From assembly GCA_023053685.1 (NCBI GenBank), contig JALIGW010000031.1:6492263-6556262 (forward strand): 64,000 bases of DNA, read 5' to 3'. The notes below the pieces were generated by a model. The model ran no database searches and had not been told where the DNA came from. It saw only the letters and a list, made by a program, of their open reading frames with translations. Within the stretch, counting starts at the first letter, position 1. Each line of letters starts with the position of its first letter. The stretch comes from Diadophis punctatus similis (lineage: Eukaryota > Chordata > Lepidosauria > Squamata > Dipsadidae). The position numbers and the translations under genes are program-made. This document shows positions 8,578 through 20,149 of this stretch, one piece after another.

Positions 8578-10709
8578 TTAATCCTTTGATTTCTGGGTTT
8601 CTTCTAATTTAACAGGGTTTCTAATGCAAAGATGAACAGTAAGGGGTATAGAGGGCACCCTTGTCTTACACCTTTCATCACTTCTATTTTTCCTGTCATA
8701 TAACCATTTATTAGGATTCTCGCTGTCTGTTGAATATATAGCTTCAATTGTTCTAATAAATTTGTCGCCAAATTGCATGTATTTTAGTTGCATTACAAAA
8801 AAATTCCAATCCAAATTGTCAAAGGCTTTCTGCGCGTCAATGAATATTAGTGCCAATTGTTGATTTGAATGGATTTCATAGTACTCTAATACGTTCATTA
8901 TTATCCTCGTATTGTTTCGAATTTTTCTTTTTGGAAGAAAGCCATTTTGGTCCGAATGTATCATTTGATTTAATATTATTTTTAGTCTTTCTGCCAATAT
9001 TGTTGTGAAAATTTTATAGTCCGAATTTAGGAGCGAGATTGGTCTATAGTTTTTGCTTAAAGTCTTATCTGTATCTTCTTTAGATATGAGTGTTATATAT
9101 GCCTCTTCCCATGATCTTGGCATTTTGGCTTGATTTAATGCTTCATTATACAATTCTAACATTTTTTCTTCCAGAGTGTCTTGAAATTTTTTGTATATCT
9201 CTGCAGGAAGCCCATCTGGCCCTGGTGTTTTGTTATTTTTTTGTTTTTTAATGGCCTCTCTTAATTCCCCTAGTATATTTTCTTTATTTAATGTTATTTG
9301 CTTTTCCTCTTGCAACATTGTCAAATATTTGTTATCCAAATATTTCTTGATGTCCTCTTCTTTGATTTCTGTTTGTCCGTATAGAATCGGGAAGAAGTTT
9401 TGAATGATCTTTTTTTCTTCTGTTTCGTGATGGAGTTTTCCCTCTTCGTCCTTGAGTTGTTGAATCATCCTATTTGTTTTTTCCTTCCTTAGTTTATGGG
9501 CCAACCATCTCCCAGGCTTATTTGCATGTTCAAAGTAATTTTGCTTCATTTTTTTGATGTTTCGACTTATCTCATTTTGGGTTTCCAAATTAATCTTATG
9601 TTTTGTTAGGTCTCTTGCCTCTTTGTATTTAATATTGGATGGCTCTCTTTGTAGTAATAATTCTTGTTCCCTAAGTTTAGTATTCAAGCTTTCCAATTTA
9701 GCTTCGCCCCACCTATTTTTCTTTGCTGTGTATGCTATTGTCAACCCTCTCAAGTATGCTTTCATTGTATCCCATGTATTTTGGGTTGATGTTCTTTGCT
9801 CTTTTAAAAAAATCCTAATTCTTTTTCCATTTTTTGGTAATATTCTTTTTCCTTTAAAATATTTTGATTCAATGACCATCGAATTGTTCTTTTCCTTCTT
9901 CCTCTCCATTTTATTGCAACTGGGTTATGGTCGGCCCATTGGTTGGATAAAATGTCAATAGATTCAATGTCCATTATCAACTCTATATTCATCCAGGCCA
10001 TGTCTATGCGTGACCAGGACTTGTGTGGGTTTGAGTAAAATGTGTACTGCTTTTTGGGGGGGGGGTTAATTTCCTCCATGCATCTTCTATGCCTAATTCC
10101 TTGACCATATTTGAGAATGTATTTGGTAGTTGTCTTCTGATTTTTTTTGCTTGTGCAATTATAGTCCATTTTACTATTTACTATGGCATTAAAGTCGCCT
10201 ATGATGCATAGATTCTCCCATTCTGTTTCTGTTATTATTTTGTGTAGTTTTAAGTAGAATTTTTGTTTGTTGTTGGATGCATATATCGCTACTAACAATA
10301 TTTGTTTTTTTCCCTATTGTTATTTCCACGATCAGAATCCTACCTTCCTTATCTGTATATATTAATTTTGAGTTTAGGTATTCTTTTACATATATTACAA
10401 TTCCTCTTTTTTTAACTTGTGGTAATGCACAGTATAGTTTTCCTAATTTTGGGTATGCTAGTAATTTTTCAGAATTTTTTTTATATGCACCTCTTGCATA
10501 CAAATTATGTCCATGTTCTGTTTTTTGAGGTCTAGCAGCACACATTTTCTCTTAGTGGGTGAGTTTAATCCATTGATATTTATAGATAATAAGTTAAGCT
10601 CTTGCTCTTCCTCCTTATTACTTAATGTTTGATTTTGTATTTCCCTTTGAAAGCATTTCCTTTTGCGCTCTTGTCCTTGCTCCTTCTCTTTCATATTTCT
10701 CTGTCTCAT
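8578..10709 (-). pseudogene. L1 ORF2 5' half: endonuclease and RT core, broken
   Basis: The endonuclease begins near 10600 with LLSININGLNSP and MDIICMQEVH, continues in other frames with LCIIGDFNAIV and SWSRIDMAWM, and ends at QWADHNPVAI (about 9930). The RT core at 8578-9909 has KTPGPDGLPAEIYKKF, YRPISLLNSDYKIF, SDQNGFLPKR and ALIFIDAQKAFDNLDW, whose first Asp is the motif A catalytic residue. Breaks near 10500, 10300, 9850 and 8690 make it non-coding. In an intact element this protein nicks target DNA and reverse-transcribes L1 RNA. Confidence 0.9.
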
Positions 10710-11240
10710 TACTATCTCTTATTTCCTGTTCCTCCTGACGATATCTAGTTCTTAATTCCTCCTGACTTCTAGTTATTCTCATCTCTCTATTGTCTTGTTT
10801 GTCTTCTCCAGCTAGCAGTTGTTCGTAAAATTCCTGCGCCCTTTCTATATTATCTATTTTGATTTTTCTGTCCCTCCAAGTTATTAACATCCCCTCCGGG
10901 ATGAACCATCTGAACATGATCCTTTGCTTAACTAATTGGGCTGCAGGAAGTTGTAATTTTTCCTTTTCTCTCTTATCCTTCGGGGTACCTGTTTGAGAAT
11001 TGAAATTTCCCTTCCCATGTACGTCAATGTGTCAATTCTTACTTTATTGAGAATTTCGTCTCTCATTGCTCTTTTCAAAAACCTAATATGTACTTCCCTT
11101 GGATGTTTGTGCTTCCTAGCATAACTGGTGTTAATTCTATAGATTTCATCGATTTTTTTCATTGTGTCTTCCCTGCTTCTATCTAATATTTTTCCCAGTA
11201 TTTCTACCATTACTTCCAGTAAGTTTTCATCCTTTGTTTC
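10618..11240 (-). pseudogene. L1 ORF1, 5'-truncated by Copia and frameshifted
   Basis: Positions 10932-11210 encode MVEILGKILD, YRINTSYARKHKHPREVHI and LTYMGREISILKQVP, the ORF1 RNA-recognition domain. After a frameshift near 10985 the next frame (10618-10917) encodes MFRWFIPEGM and a charged tail. The frame continues upstream to 11240, where the Copia LTR begins. The arrangement matches the intact ORF1 at 3021 but the sequences differ clearly, so these are two L1 subfamilies. Confidence 0.85.
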
Positions 11241-11570
11241 TGTTAAGCGGAGAAATCAGTCCTCCGGAGGTCGATGGATCGGGCTTCCTTGAAAACATAC
11301 TTCTTAGAAAATAAAACCCGAGATTCAAATCTAATTAACAAAATATTTATTTCAGTAGAAAAATAATAAAGAATTCTTATTAGGACTACATTTTATCGGC
11401 TAAGAGATAAATCATTTCTACCTTGGTAGAAATGGCGATGAGAAAAGAAAGGAGGAAACCACTGGAATGCAGACATGTGTAATAGAATATATCATACGTC
11501 TGTTTGACCAGAGATACAAGAAACAGAAAAACATAGAGATGCACAAACTGACAATATTCACATCGTGACA
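11241..11570 (-). mobile_element. Copia 3' LTR
   Basis: Minus-strand TGTCACGATGTGAATATTGT at 11570 to CCGCTTAACA at 11241, giving TG...CA ends and 330 bp. It is preceded on the internal side by a purine tract (AAAGAAGGGG at 11571-11580), a textbook plus-strand primer. The outer flank at 11236-11240 is GTTTC; the matching 5-bp duplication was not found because the 5' end of the element is missing. Confidence 0.8.
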
Positions 11571-11582
11571 CCCCTTCTTTGT
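11571..11582 (-). other. Copia polypurine tract
   Basis: On the minus strand ACAAAGAAGGGG abuts the LTR start. In LTR retrotransposons this RNA tract primes plus-strand DNA synthesis. Confidence 0.75.
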
Positions 11583-11603
11583 CAGTTGGGCTAATATAAT
11601 GTG

Positions 11604-14010
11604 TCACTCAACACACAATAAATATCTGAGGTAATCATGCTGAGCAATAGGTAATGGTTTGTTCAGAATGTCAGCTATCTGATATTTTGTTGGCACATAT
11701 TCTAACTTTATGAGACCTTGTCTTACTGACTCTCTAACATTCTTGTAACGTATGTCAATGTGTCTGGACCTTGAACCTGTGAAGTGAGTCCTGGAAATGT
11801 AAACTACTGATTGATTGTCTTCCATCACAGTGATCGGTTTTTTGGGCTTCGTCCAGATATCTGTAACTAAGGCATCGAACCAGGTTAAAAAGTTGCACGC
11901 ATCAGACACACATGCATACTCTGCTTCCGTTGATCAGCAGGAAATCAAACTTTGTTTTCTTACGTTCCAGTAAACTGGACATCCATTCAGGAACACTATG
12001 TAACCTGATGTGCTTTTTCTTGACTCCTTATCACTTGCCCAATCTGCATCTGTATAACAATACATGTCAGCAAAATCTGTATGTTCTGGTTCTAGCTTCA
12101 ATTTGAAGTGTTTTGTGTGTATCAAGTATCTCAATAACTTCTTAATACATGACCAGTGAAACTCTGTTGCTTTGCCTACATGTCTTGAAAGTAAATTAAC
12201 ACTAAGTGTTATGTCTGGTCTAGCCCATCCACTAATATAAAGTAGTGAACCAATTACTGAACGATAAAGTGTTTGATCTTTGAACTCAGGACTATATGTA
12301 TCTTTCAAATTGTGGAAATCAGTTTGCATAGGTGTTTGTGTTGGCGTTGCATCTGTCATGTTGCATTGATGCAAAAGTTGATCTATCTTAGCTTCTTGTG
12401 AAAGGCTAAACCCCTTCTGTGTCTTTTCAATGTGAACTCCTAAATATTCATTGATGTGTCCTAATGATTTCAATGTGAAGTATTTCTGCAAACCTTTAAC
12501 AAAATTCTCACTCATGCGTTTGTTTGGACCAATGTAAACAATGTCATCAACATAAACAAGAACAATTTCATTAATATTTCCATACCTTTTTGTGAACACG
12601 CATTCATCAGTGTCGGACTTAATAAAGCCCATTAAATTTAGTTTGTCTTTTAGACATGTGTACCACATCAGACCTGATTGTTTCAGACCATAGAGACTTT
12701 TGTTTAGGAACCAGGTGTCCCCTTCTCGGTCCCGGAAGCCGGGAGCGGACCTGACGTAGATTTCTTCATCTAGATCAGCATGTAGATAAGCTGTTTCAAC
12801 ATCAAATTGGAAAACTTCAAGTCCAAGGATAGAAGCAGTGGTTAGAGCAATTTTCACACTTTCAGTTTGCACTGTAGGTGAGTAAGTGTTTGTGTAATCT
12901 TCAGGATAGCTTTGTGCGAAACCCTGTGCGACAAGTCTTGCTTTGTATAATAATTCACCATCTGGCTTTTGTTTGATTCTGTAGACCCATCTTGTGCCAA
13001 TGACTTTTTTGTGTGTTGGAGGTGTTGCAGATGTGTACACTTTGAGTTTCTGCAAACTATCCATCTCAACTTGCATGGCTTCATACCATTTTTGTTGTTC
13101 ATCTTCAGAAAGATATTTAATTTGTGAAAAGTTTTCTGGTGGGAGTGTAACATTACAGATAAATGGCAATGGTGTGTTTGTCAATTGCATTGTGTATCTC
13201 TTTGGTGGAATACCTTTTGTAGTTCTCTTGGAACGTCTCGGGACGATTGTCCAATTGTCTTTCTTGTTGTCCACATCTCCATCAGCGTCGCTAGCTTCAG
13301 CATCCACGGCGTTGTAGGATGGGATATCAGGTGATGAACGTTGGTCATCTGGTTGCACTGTATCAACAATTTCAGTTCTAGGGAAATAAACTCCAGGGTC
13401 ATTAGAATGTATCCTGGACCAATCTGTATCTTCTTCAAAATTAGCGGAATTAGAAAGTGTTATCACATTATGAGAGTCAATGAATCTTCCCCATTTAGAA
13501 TTGCTATCAACACCCATATATCTCAGTCTTTTTGCTACTGGGCCACTTTTTCTTCTTTGGGCCAATGGAATGTTGACCATGGCATATGAACCAAAAATGT
13601 GTAAGTGTCTAAGATCTGGCTGGCGGCCATATAACATGTAGAAGGGTGTTTGGTCAATGACACTGCTCCATGTGCGATTGACAATGTAATTTGCATACTG
13701 AACTGCTTCGCCCCAAAATGAGTGTTTGAGATTGGCATCTTCTAGGAGGCAGCGCATCATGGTTTGGAGGACCCCCTGTCTCCTTTCTGCGACTCCGTTG
13801 TGAGCCAGGGTAAATGGGGCAGATGTTTGGTGTAGGATACCGTTTCGTCGCATCCAATCCTGGAAACGCTGAGACGTGAACTCGGCACCATGATCACTCT
13901 GGATTCTCCGGATTCTCACTCCATGTTGATTGTAGATTTGAACTGCAAAATCTCTAAAGGTCTGAAAGGCTTCAGATTTTTCTTTCATAAGAAAGACATA
14001 ACCATATCTA
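11604..14010 (-). pseudogene. Ty1/Copia polyprotein: integrase, RT, RNase H; truncated
   Basis: The genuine Copia frame starts at about 14010 (RYGYVFLMKEKSEAF), where FB-B cuts it. Domains in order: integrase C-terminal half with QSDHGAEFTSQRF (second catalytic Asp) and HNGVAERRQG (catalytic Glu); reverse transcriptase with WVYRIKQKPDGE, FQFDVETAYLHADLDEEIYV (motif A), KSLYGLKQSG and VLVYVDDIVYIG (YVDD intact); then RNase H with CYTDADWASDKESRKSTSGY. One in-frame TGA at 11931-11933 interrupts before STEAEYACVSDACN, after which the same frame runs to 11604 (VEYVPTK-like, HIDIRYKNVRE, ADILNKPL). Gag, protease and the first integrase Asp are missing. The single stop over roughly 800 codons means the element is fairly young. 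Confidence 0.92.
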
Positions 14011-14078
14011 GAACCATATCCCGCTTGCTCACCCTGCCCGCCCGATGCTCGCTCGCCCTGCCTGCCAACCCCGCCTGT

Positions 14079-15036
14079 CTCTCCAGCTGAGCTTGAAAAC
14101 TTGCTTTGGGAAGGGGCAGTTGGGCAGCATTTCCCCCCCTCCCCGGGCGCCTGCAGCCTTGGAGCAACTACTGGGCCTTGCACAGTAAATAAAAACTTAT
14201 TGCGAGTGCGAGAAGTTAAGTTACCTCGCACTCACTAGAAGTTTTTCTTTACTGTGCAAGGGCCAGGAATTGCTGCAGACTCTGAGGCTGCAGGCGCCCA
14301 GGGAGTGGGGGGAAATGCTGCCCGACTGCTCCCTCCTGAAGCAACTTCGGAAGTTTTCAAGCTCGCTGGAGAGGCAGATTTTTTAAAGAAAATCCTGAAA
14401 AAGCCGCAAGATCTGGAGCTGCCAGTCTCTGGTAAGATGTGCGTCTCGCAGTGGGGCACAATTTGGGGGTGGCAGGTGAGGCAGGTCATGGGATGGGAGG
14501 ACCGCGAGACGTGCATCTTACCGGAGACTGGCAGCTCTGGATCTTGCTGCTTTTTCGGAGTTTTCTTTAAAAAACAACAGTCTCTCCAGCCGAGCTTGAA
14601 ACCTTGCTTCGGGAGGGGGCAGTCGGGCAGCGTTCCCCCCCTCCCCGGGCGCCTTCAGCCTCGGAGCCTGCAGCCTTGGAGCGACTCCTGGCCCTTGCAC
14701 AGTATAGGAAAACCTCTGCAGGCTCTGAGGCTGCAGGCGCCCAGGGAGGAGGGGGGGAAACGCTGCCCGACTGCCCCCTCTCAAAGCAACCTCGGAAGTT
14801 TTCAAGCTCGTCTGGAGAGGCTTTTTTTTTTAAAAAAAGCCGCAAGATCCAGAGCTGCCAATCTCTGGTAAGATGCATGTTTTTGCAGTGGGGCGCAATT
14901 TGGGGGTGGCAGGTGGGGCAGGGCATGGGGCGGGAGGGCCACGAGACGTGCATCTTACCAGAGACTGGCAGCTCGAGATCTTGCGGCTTTTTCAGGGTTT
15001 TCTTTTAAAAAAACCCGTCTCTCCAGCCGAGCTTGA
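14079..15036. mobile_element. Foldback cluster FB-B (four consecutive hairpins)
   Basis: Arms pair as 14079-14212 with 14225-14373, 14370-14449 with 14504-14586, 14581-14673 with 14716-14820, and 14813-14878 with 14949-15026. Each right arm overlaps the left arm of the next, so the whole cluster can fold in alternative ways. Two of the loops are the GC cassette (CACAATTTGGGGGTGGCAGG; GCGCAATTTGGGGGTGGCAG) shared with FB-A and FB-C. It interrupts the Copia integrase near 14010. The CCGTGTTTCCC terminus of FB-A is not visible here, so the exact ends are uncertain. Confidence 0.8.
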
Positions 15037-15447
15037 CTGCAGGGCACAAGCGCGCACGTGCAATACGGGCTCTGTGGTTTTTTACGGCTCCCGCCATGCC
15101 TGGGGGTGTTTTGGGGGGTTGCAGCCAGTTCCTCCTCCCCCCTTGTCCCGAGACAAGATCGGGTGAACTTTCCTCCCTCCCTCCCTCCCTGCTTGCACAG
15201 TCCAGCACCTCGCCTGCATTTTTTCCTATCTCCCACCCTTTTCTTCCCATTGTCTCCCTCCCCCCCGCACTGACCCGCCGGATTTATAAACATAGGCGTG
15301 TCCTCCGGGCTGTTGAATGCTTCGATTCCTTCTAGGAAACTTATGGCTTTTCCACACCCTAAACCCTCCGGTGGTCTATTTTTGGGAATTTTTCCCCTCT
15401 CTTCCCCCCTACTTCCCTCTGTCAGAGTTCCAAAAATTTTCACCACT
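15037..15447. other. GC-rich stretch of unknown origin after FB-B
   Basis: CT-rich sequence (CCTCCCTCCCTCCCTCC at 15171) with an open minus-strand frame (14955-15446) that matches no family I recognise. It could be the rest of FB-B, the missing Copia 5' portion or older flank. No Copia LTR copy is visible. Confidence 0.5.
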
Positions 15448-15454
15448 GTTTCAC

Positions 15455-15588
15455 TGGGTGTGCCTAGGTAGGGTCATGTGACTGTGTGTGCGTGAGTGAT
15501 GTCAAGTTGGCCATGCCCACTCAGTCACATGCCCCCACCTAGCCACGCCCACAGAACCGGCAGTAAAAAATTTAGAACCCACCCCTGT
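15455..15588. mobile_element. hAT MITE right-end fragment (CACCCCTG family)
   Basis: Ends TTTAGAACCCACCCCTG and carries the AGTTGGCCATGCCCACTCAG and GCCACGCCCACAGAACCGG blocks shared with 32370-32514 and 63450-63585. The left terminus (CAGGGG) is not seen, so this is a partial copy. Confidence 0.65.
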
Positions 15589-15715
15589 GTCTGCCCGACA
15601 TGTGGCAGAACATTTGGTGCCCGTATAGGCCTTACCAGCCACCTTCGGACTCATCGTGGACATCCCACAACCTGTTAGATGTCAAGGTCCTCTTCGAACA
15701 TGATGGACGAACTTC
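15589..15715 (+). pseudogene. LINE C-terminal zinc-finger fragment and 3' end
   Basis: The plus strand encodes CVCPTCGRTFGARIGLTSHL then RTHRGHP and a stop at 15678. A single C2H2 finger of this type closes the ORF of several Jockey/I-superfamily vertebrate LINEs. The following AGATGTCAAGGTCCTCTTCG is repeated at 61546, consistent with a LINE 3' UTR. The exact family is undecided. Confidence 0.6.
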
Positions 15716-17032
15716 ATCATAACTTAACATTCTATCATTATTCTTTAATTAGCATGGACTATGAAATGCATTAGAAGTTATTAAGGTGTTTCCAATGTTG
15801 GCATTTGATCTCATTGCAATTTTCTAATTTAAAAATATGAAATATTTTGTACATGTTTCTTTTAAGTTTTTAAGCTTCTTATTTTCAGGTGGAATGAAAA
15901 TGGTGACACCTCCTGTTTAAGAAAGGAAACTATTCTAAAAGGTATATATATCTTTCACAGATTTGATAATATTTTTCTGTGGTTACAGTATAGTATGTCA
16001 TATATTAATCCATTGCAATTAATTAATTTTACATCTGTCTTTTGATCACAACACACACACACACATAAATAAACATAAAATATTTAAAAGACAGCATTAC
16101 TTACAGTATACGACTGAGTTGTGAAAAAAGTCAATTTTTGTAAAAGGCTTTATGCACATTACCCTAGAAAAAGAATCATGCTCAGTACCCATTGATGTAA
16201 CAAACAACAACTAAAAGAAAGTATTTTGCAAATGCTATATTCTAATTGTCTAATATTTAAATATTCTGATTTTTAAAATACTGGAATTGGGAAGAGACGA
16301 TATTGGCCCTGTGCTGCAAAGGAATGCCATTGCACAGTACTAATGCAGTACACTCTTGGAAATATTTTGGAAGCTGTATAAAAAAATAGGTCAGCTAACA
16401 ACAATTTATTTACACTTAACAAAGACATAAATCCATCAAGTTTAGAATAGGGGTGGGCTGCTGTCAAGTGGCATATTTAACAGCACTGTATTCCTGTTAT
16501 TCAAAATGTTAAAGCATTTGGCCACTAGGTGGCAACAGACATAAATTAATTCAAAATAATTGCACTGTCTCAAGTTCAGTCCCTTATTTTCCTCCTAAAA
16601 TCTCAAAAAGCTGCTGTCTTTCTTACCTTTTCATTTTGCTTGTGAAACATTACCAAATTAGTATTTTGAAAAGAGTAAGCAAAATGAATGAATACATTCA
16701 GGGGGAAAAATGAGGGAAAAAAATAATCTTTTCCTGTAGTTTCCCCATTGGCCTCAATCTCACCCTCATAAAATGCAAAAATAGGTGAATTTAAATAAAA
16801 CCCCAGTACAAAAAAGACATGTATGTATGAAGAACATGTAAAATTAAAATCATGTTTCCATATTTCAGACAGCATCTCCTTCATAAAGGGAAAGAAAAAG
16901 AGGTGGGTGGACTCAGTTACAGCAGCCATTGGTTGCCTTCTTGGAAGGTTTGTAGGGCCAGGCTAGGGTGGAGATAGTTTGGGAGAAAATCTATCTGCTT
17001 GCTAAGAGGCAATTTGGACTTATAGAATAACA
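15716..17032. other. AT-rich apparently unique sequence
   Basis: No transposon motif, splice-bounded exon or RNA gene recognised. A short (CA)n lies at 16050-16065. Confidence 0.6.
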
Positions 17033-17570
17033 GAATAAGAGAGTTGGAAGGGACCTTGGAGGTCTTCTAGTCTAACCACCTGATCAAGCAGGAGACCCTA
17101 TACCATCTCAGACAAATAGCTGTCCAGTCTCCAGTGATGGAGCACCCACAACTTCTGAAGGCAAGCCTTCCACTGGCTTATTGTCCCCACTGTCAGGAAA
17201 TTTCTCCTTAATTTTAGGTTGGTTCTCTCCTTGATTAATTTCCATCCATTGCTTCTTATCCTTCCTTCTGGTGCTTTGGAAAATAGGTTGAACCCCTCTT
17301 CTTTGTGGAAGCTCCTCAGATATTGGAACACTGCTATCATGTCACTATAGACCTTCTTTTCATTAAACTAGACATGCCCAGTTCCTGCAACCATTCTTCA
17401 TATGTTTTAGCCTCCAGTCTCCTAATCATCTTTGTTGCTCTTCTTTGCACTCTTTCTAGAGTCTCAGTATCTTTTTTTATATTGTGGCAACCAAAACTGG
17501 ATGCAATATTGCAAGTGAGGACTTACCAAGGCATGATTTTCAAACACAGTATAATTTTCTCTTGTATGTA
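17033..17570 (-). mobile_element. CR1 LINE, 3' end fragment
   Basis: On the minus strand the segment ends GAAGACCTCCAAGGTCCC and contains the conserved CR1 3' block (ATAGCAGTGTTCCAATATC-like, GAGAAACCTAAAATTAAGG-like, TGGAGACTGGACAG). It corresponds to 23920-24233 and 54880-55180 on the opposite strand. Non-coding remnant. Confidence 0.8.
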
Positions 17571-18122
17571 GTTGTTGTTCTTCCCCTAATCTTAGAGGGT
17601 TAAGCACTGGTTGCCCAGTCATAGCTCCCAAGTCCTGTTGCCCACTTGTTGACAGATGCCCAGGAACTCTAACATCTAATGTGGTCCTTGTTGACCTTGG
17701 TGACAACCAATCCAGTATAAAATTCTTTTTCTGTTTTCTCCATATAAATGGCTTGAAGGATACACTTACTCTTCCACTTACTTAACTTTTCCACTAAAAT
17801 GTGTCGGGCATGGGTGACCCTTCTGTCAGCATAGATCTCAACCTCATCAGAGCATCACAAGCCTCTCACCCACAATCCACAGAGGGGATTATTATCGTTG
17901 GTTGCATAGTCAGTCAGATGTTTTATCTGGGTTTGGCATTTTATCTATTGCCTATAATTATTGGCACTATCTTTGCTTTCTTTTTTAACAGTCATTCTAC
18001 TTCTATTTGCAGATCTTGTATTTTGTGATTTTCTCCAGTTCTTTCTTTTCTATTGTGCTGTATCCAAGAAAATACATATTATAATCAATATTATTATTGC
18101 CATTTATCATAGATATGTTTGA
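17571..18122. other. No recognisable feature
   Basis: Mixed-composition sequence between two CR1 fragments. The reading frame at 17801-18028 has no recognised motif. Confidence 0.5.
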
Positions 18123-18935
18123 AGAATCATAGAATTATAGGGCAGGAAGGGACCTTGGAGGTGTTGCCCAAGTCAGGAGACCTTATAACATCCTGGACAA
18201 ATGTCTGTCCAATATTTTCTTGAAAACCTCCAGCGATTCTGTATCCATAACTCAGAGAGGCAAGCTGTTCCACTGATTAATTCTTCTCAGAAAGTTTCCC
18301 CTTAGTTCCAGGTTAGATCTCTCTTTAACGAACTTCTATCCATTGCTTCTTGTCCTCCCCTCTAGTGCTTTGGAGAATAAATCATTCCCCTCTTCTCTGT
18401 GACAGTCTCCTGAAGTACTGGAAAACAGCTATCATGTCACCCCAATCCTTTTCTTTGTTAGGCTAGACCAGTGGTTCCCAACGTGGGGCCCACGCCCCAC
18501 AGGGGTGCAATTTGATTTTTAATGGGGGCAATTGGAACCTTGTTTAAACCAATTTAATGGCCTTTTAGGCTTCCTAAGCGTGAGAAGGAGTTCACTTTTT
18601 GAATAGGAAGAATTATATGTCACGGGGCGGGAGATCAGGATTTGAGAGATGCTTAGGTGGGGTGTGGCCCAAAAAAGGTTGGGAACCACTGGCCTAGACA
18701 TATTTAATTCCCTTAAATGTTCCTGATATGATTTATTCTGCAGACCTCTTATCTTCTTAGTTGCTCTTCTTTGAATTTTTTCCAGGATCTCAACACCTCT
18801 TTTTAATCATGGTGACCATAACTGGATGCAGTATTCCAAGTGTGGCCTCGTTGTTCAATATTAAGCGGTATTAGCACTTCTCATGTTCTTGATGCTATCT
18901 GTCTGTTGATGCAGCCCATAACAGATTTTTGGCAG
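18123..18935 (-). mobile_element. CR1 3' fragment split by hAT MITE
   Basis: Minus-strand CR1 3' region at 18123-18468 and 18692-18935, homologous to 17033-17570 but diverged, interrupted by the MITE at 18469-18691. Landmarks include GGTCCCTTCC, TGTCACCCC and the complement of GCTCTTCTTTGAATTTTTTC. Confidence 0.8.
18469..18691. mobile_element. hAT MITE, 223 bp, with 8-bp duplication
   Basis: Left end CAGTGGTTCCCAACGTGGGG; the right end reverse-complemented is CAGTGGTTCCCAACCTTTTT, so the TIRs share 14 bp. Flanks are GGCTAGAC (18461-18468) and GCCTAGAC (18692-18699), an 8-bp target-site duplication with one difference. This is diagnostic of hAT integration. There is no coding capacity. Confidence 0.88.
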
Positions 18936-20149
18936 GCTTCCATAGGTATCGTCTCAGCCTCAGCAAGGCTAATAATCCTATGTGGGTTAATTATGTTTTA
19001 ATATTCATTTGAAATTGCTGTGGACGTACTAATCTCAATTAGAAAAAATGATAATAAATTCCATTGCATTTTTTTCAGTATAAAAGCATTTCTAAAGCAA
19101 TGACTGAAAAAGGGAAAGGAATGATAAGATACTCCTGACACATATTAATATGGCTGGAGGTTGCCTCATGTCAGGAGTTACAATATACAAAGCACTCTTC
19201 ATGCAGTGCATAATAAAATAATATTTGGTTCTCAATCCAATAATGAACAGGTTTTAGTAGCTTTATCTTCAACATTTAGTATTATCTGCAATTGTGCATA
19301 TATTGGTGATATTTTCTGCAGCATTTTCTTTTCTTTCATTGTTTTATTAAGATGCTTGAATTACATCACCACTTAAAAATAAAGAACATGAGAGTAAGCA
19401 TCCAAAATAAAAATAGACTCTAGATTTTCTTTGTATAATTTTAGCTCTATCCTCAAATCTATTAACATCTGTCAAAATTTTGATGATGAATTGTAGAAAT
19501 ATATCAGTAGCCGAATATTAGAAAATGTTAATTACATTTAACAAAACCTAGTATTTAACAACTTTGTTAGAAGGGAAGCAAAATAAATACATTGGCATAA
19601 GGGTTTTTTTAATTGGTCTGTGATTCTTAAATTGGTTTATAAAACACATGTTCAAAGGATTTGGATCATATCAGATGATTCCTGAGACCCTCAGTTTGAT
19701 AGCAGACAAAACTGAGAAATGATAGCTATTATTCCCTACAGAGGAGGGAATAGTAACCAAACTATTTATTTGCCCTGAAATGAAACATCTCCACCTGATG
19801 GTTTGCCTGAAAATCACAGGTTTCCCAGAATACAAAAGAATAATATGACCATCAGCAATTGCAAAGTCTATGAAATTACTAGTTGCTTCAGAATCTACCA
19901 TAGGCATCACCTACAAATCCAGGTGACAACTTGAGGTAGGACTGACAATGGTACTTTCTCTACATGAGGAAGAAAGCAGGTTCATGATGTTTCTCAACCT
20001 TCCTTCCAAATTCCAGATGGTTCCATTATGCTGGACCTTTAGGGAAAAAATTCAAAATACAGCTGTTCATAAGGAAATTTAGTTAAGATCTATTATCCTA
20101 GGACTGTTACTATTATTGTTGTTGGTTTTAGAATTTTAATGGAGGGTTT
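18936..20149. other. AT-rich apparently unique sequence
   Basis: No repeat termini, LINE motifs or convincing exons seen. The reading frames are short and lack family motifs. Confidence 0.6.

Larger units (their letters stand above)
6743..11240 (-). mobile_element. Minus-strand L1, 3' UTR to ORF1 (interrupted)
   Basis: From high to low coordinates: partial ORF1 (11240-10618), ORF2 (about 10610-6991), then AT-rich 3' UTR resuming to the left of FB-A at 1148-1579. Its 5' part is cut at 11240 by the Copia LTR. It is the oldest layer of this nested region. Confidence 0.85.

Noticed and set aside
14955..15446. 163-codon minus-strand frame as a gene
   Set aside because: It spans foldback sequence and CT-rich DNA, has no recognisable domain, and overlaps another frame of similar composition.
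15448..15452. GTTTC as the second copy of the Copia target duplication (11236-11240)
   Set aside because: No LTR end precedes it; a 5-bp match over this distance is expected by chance.
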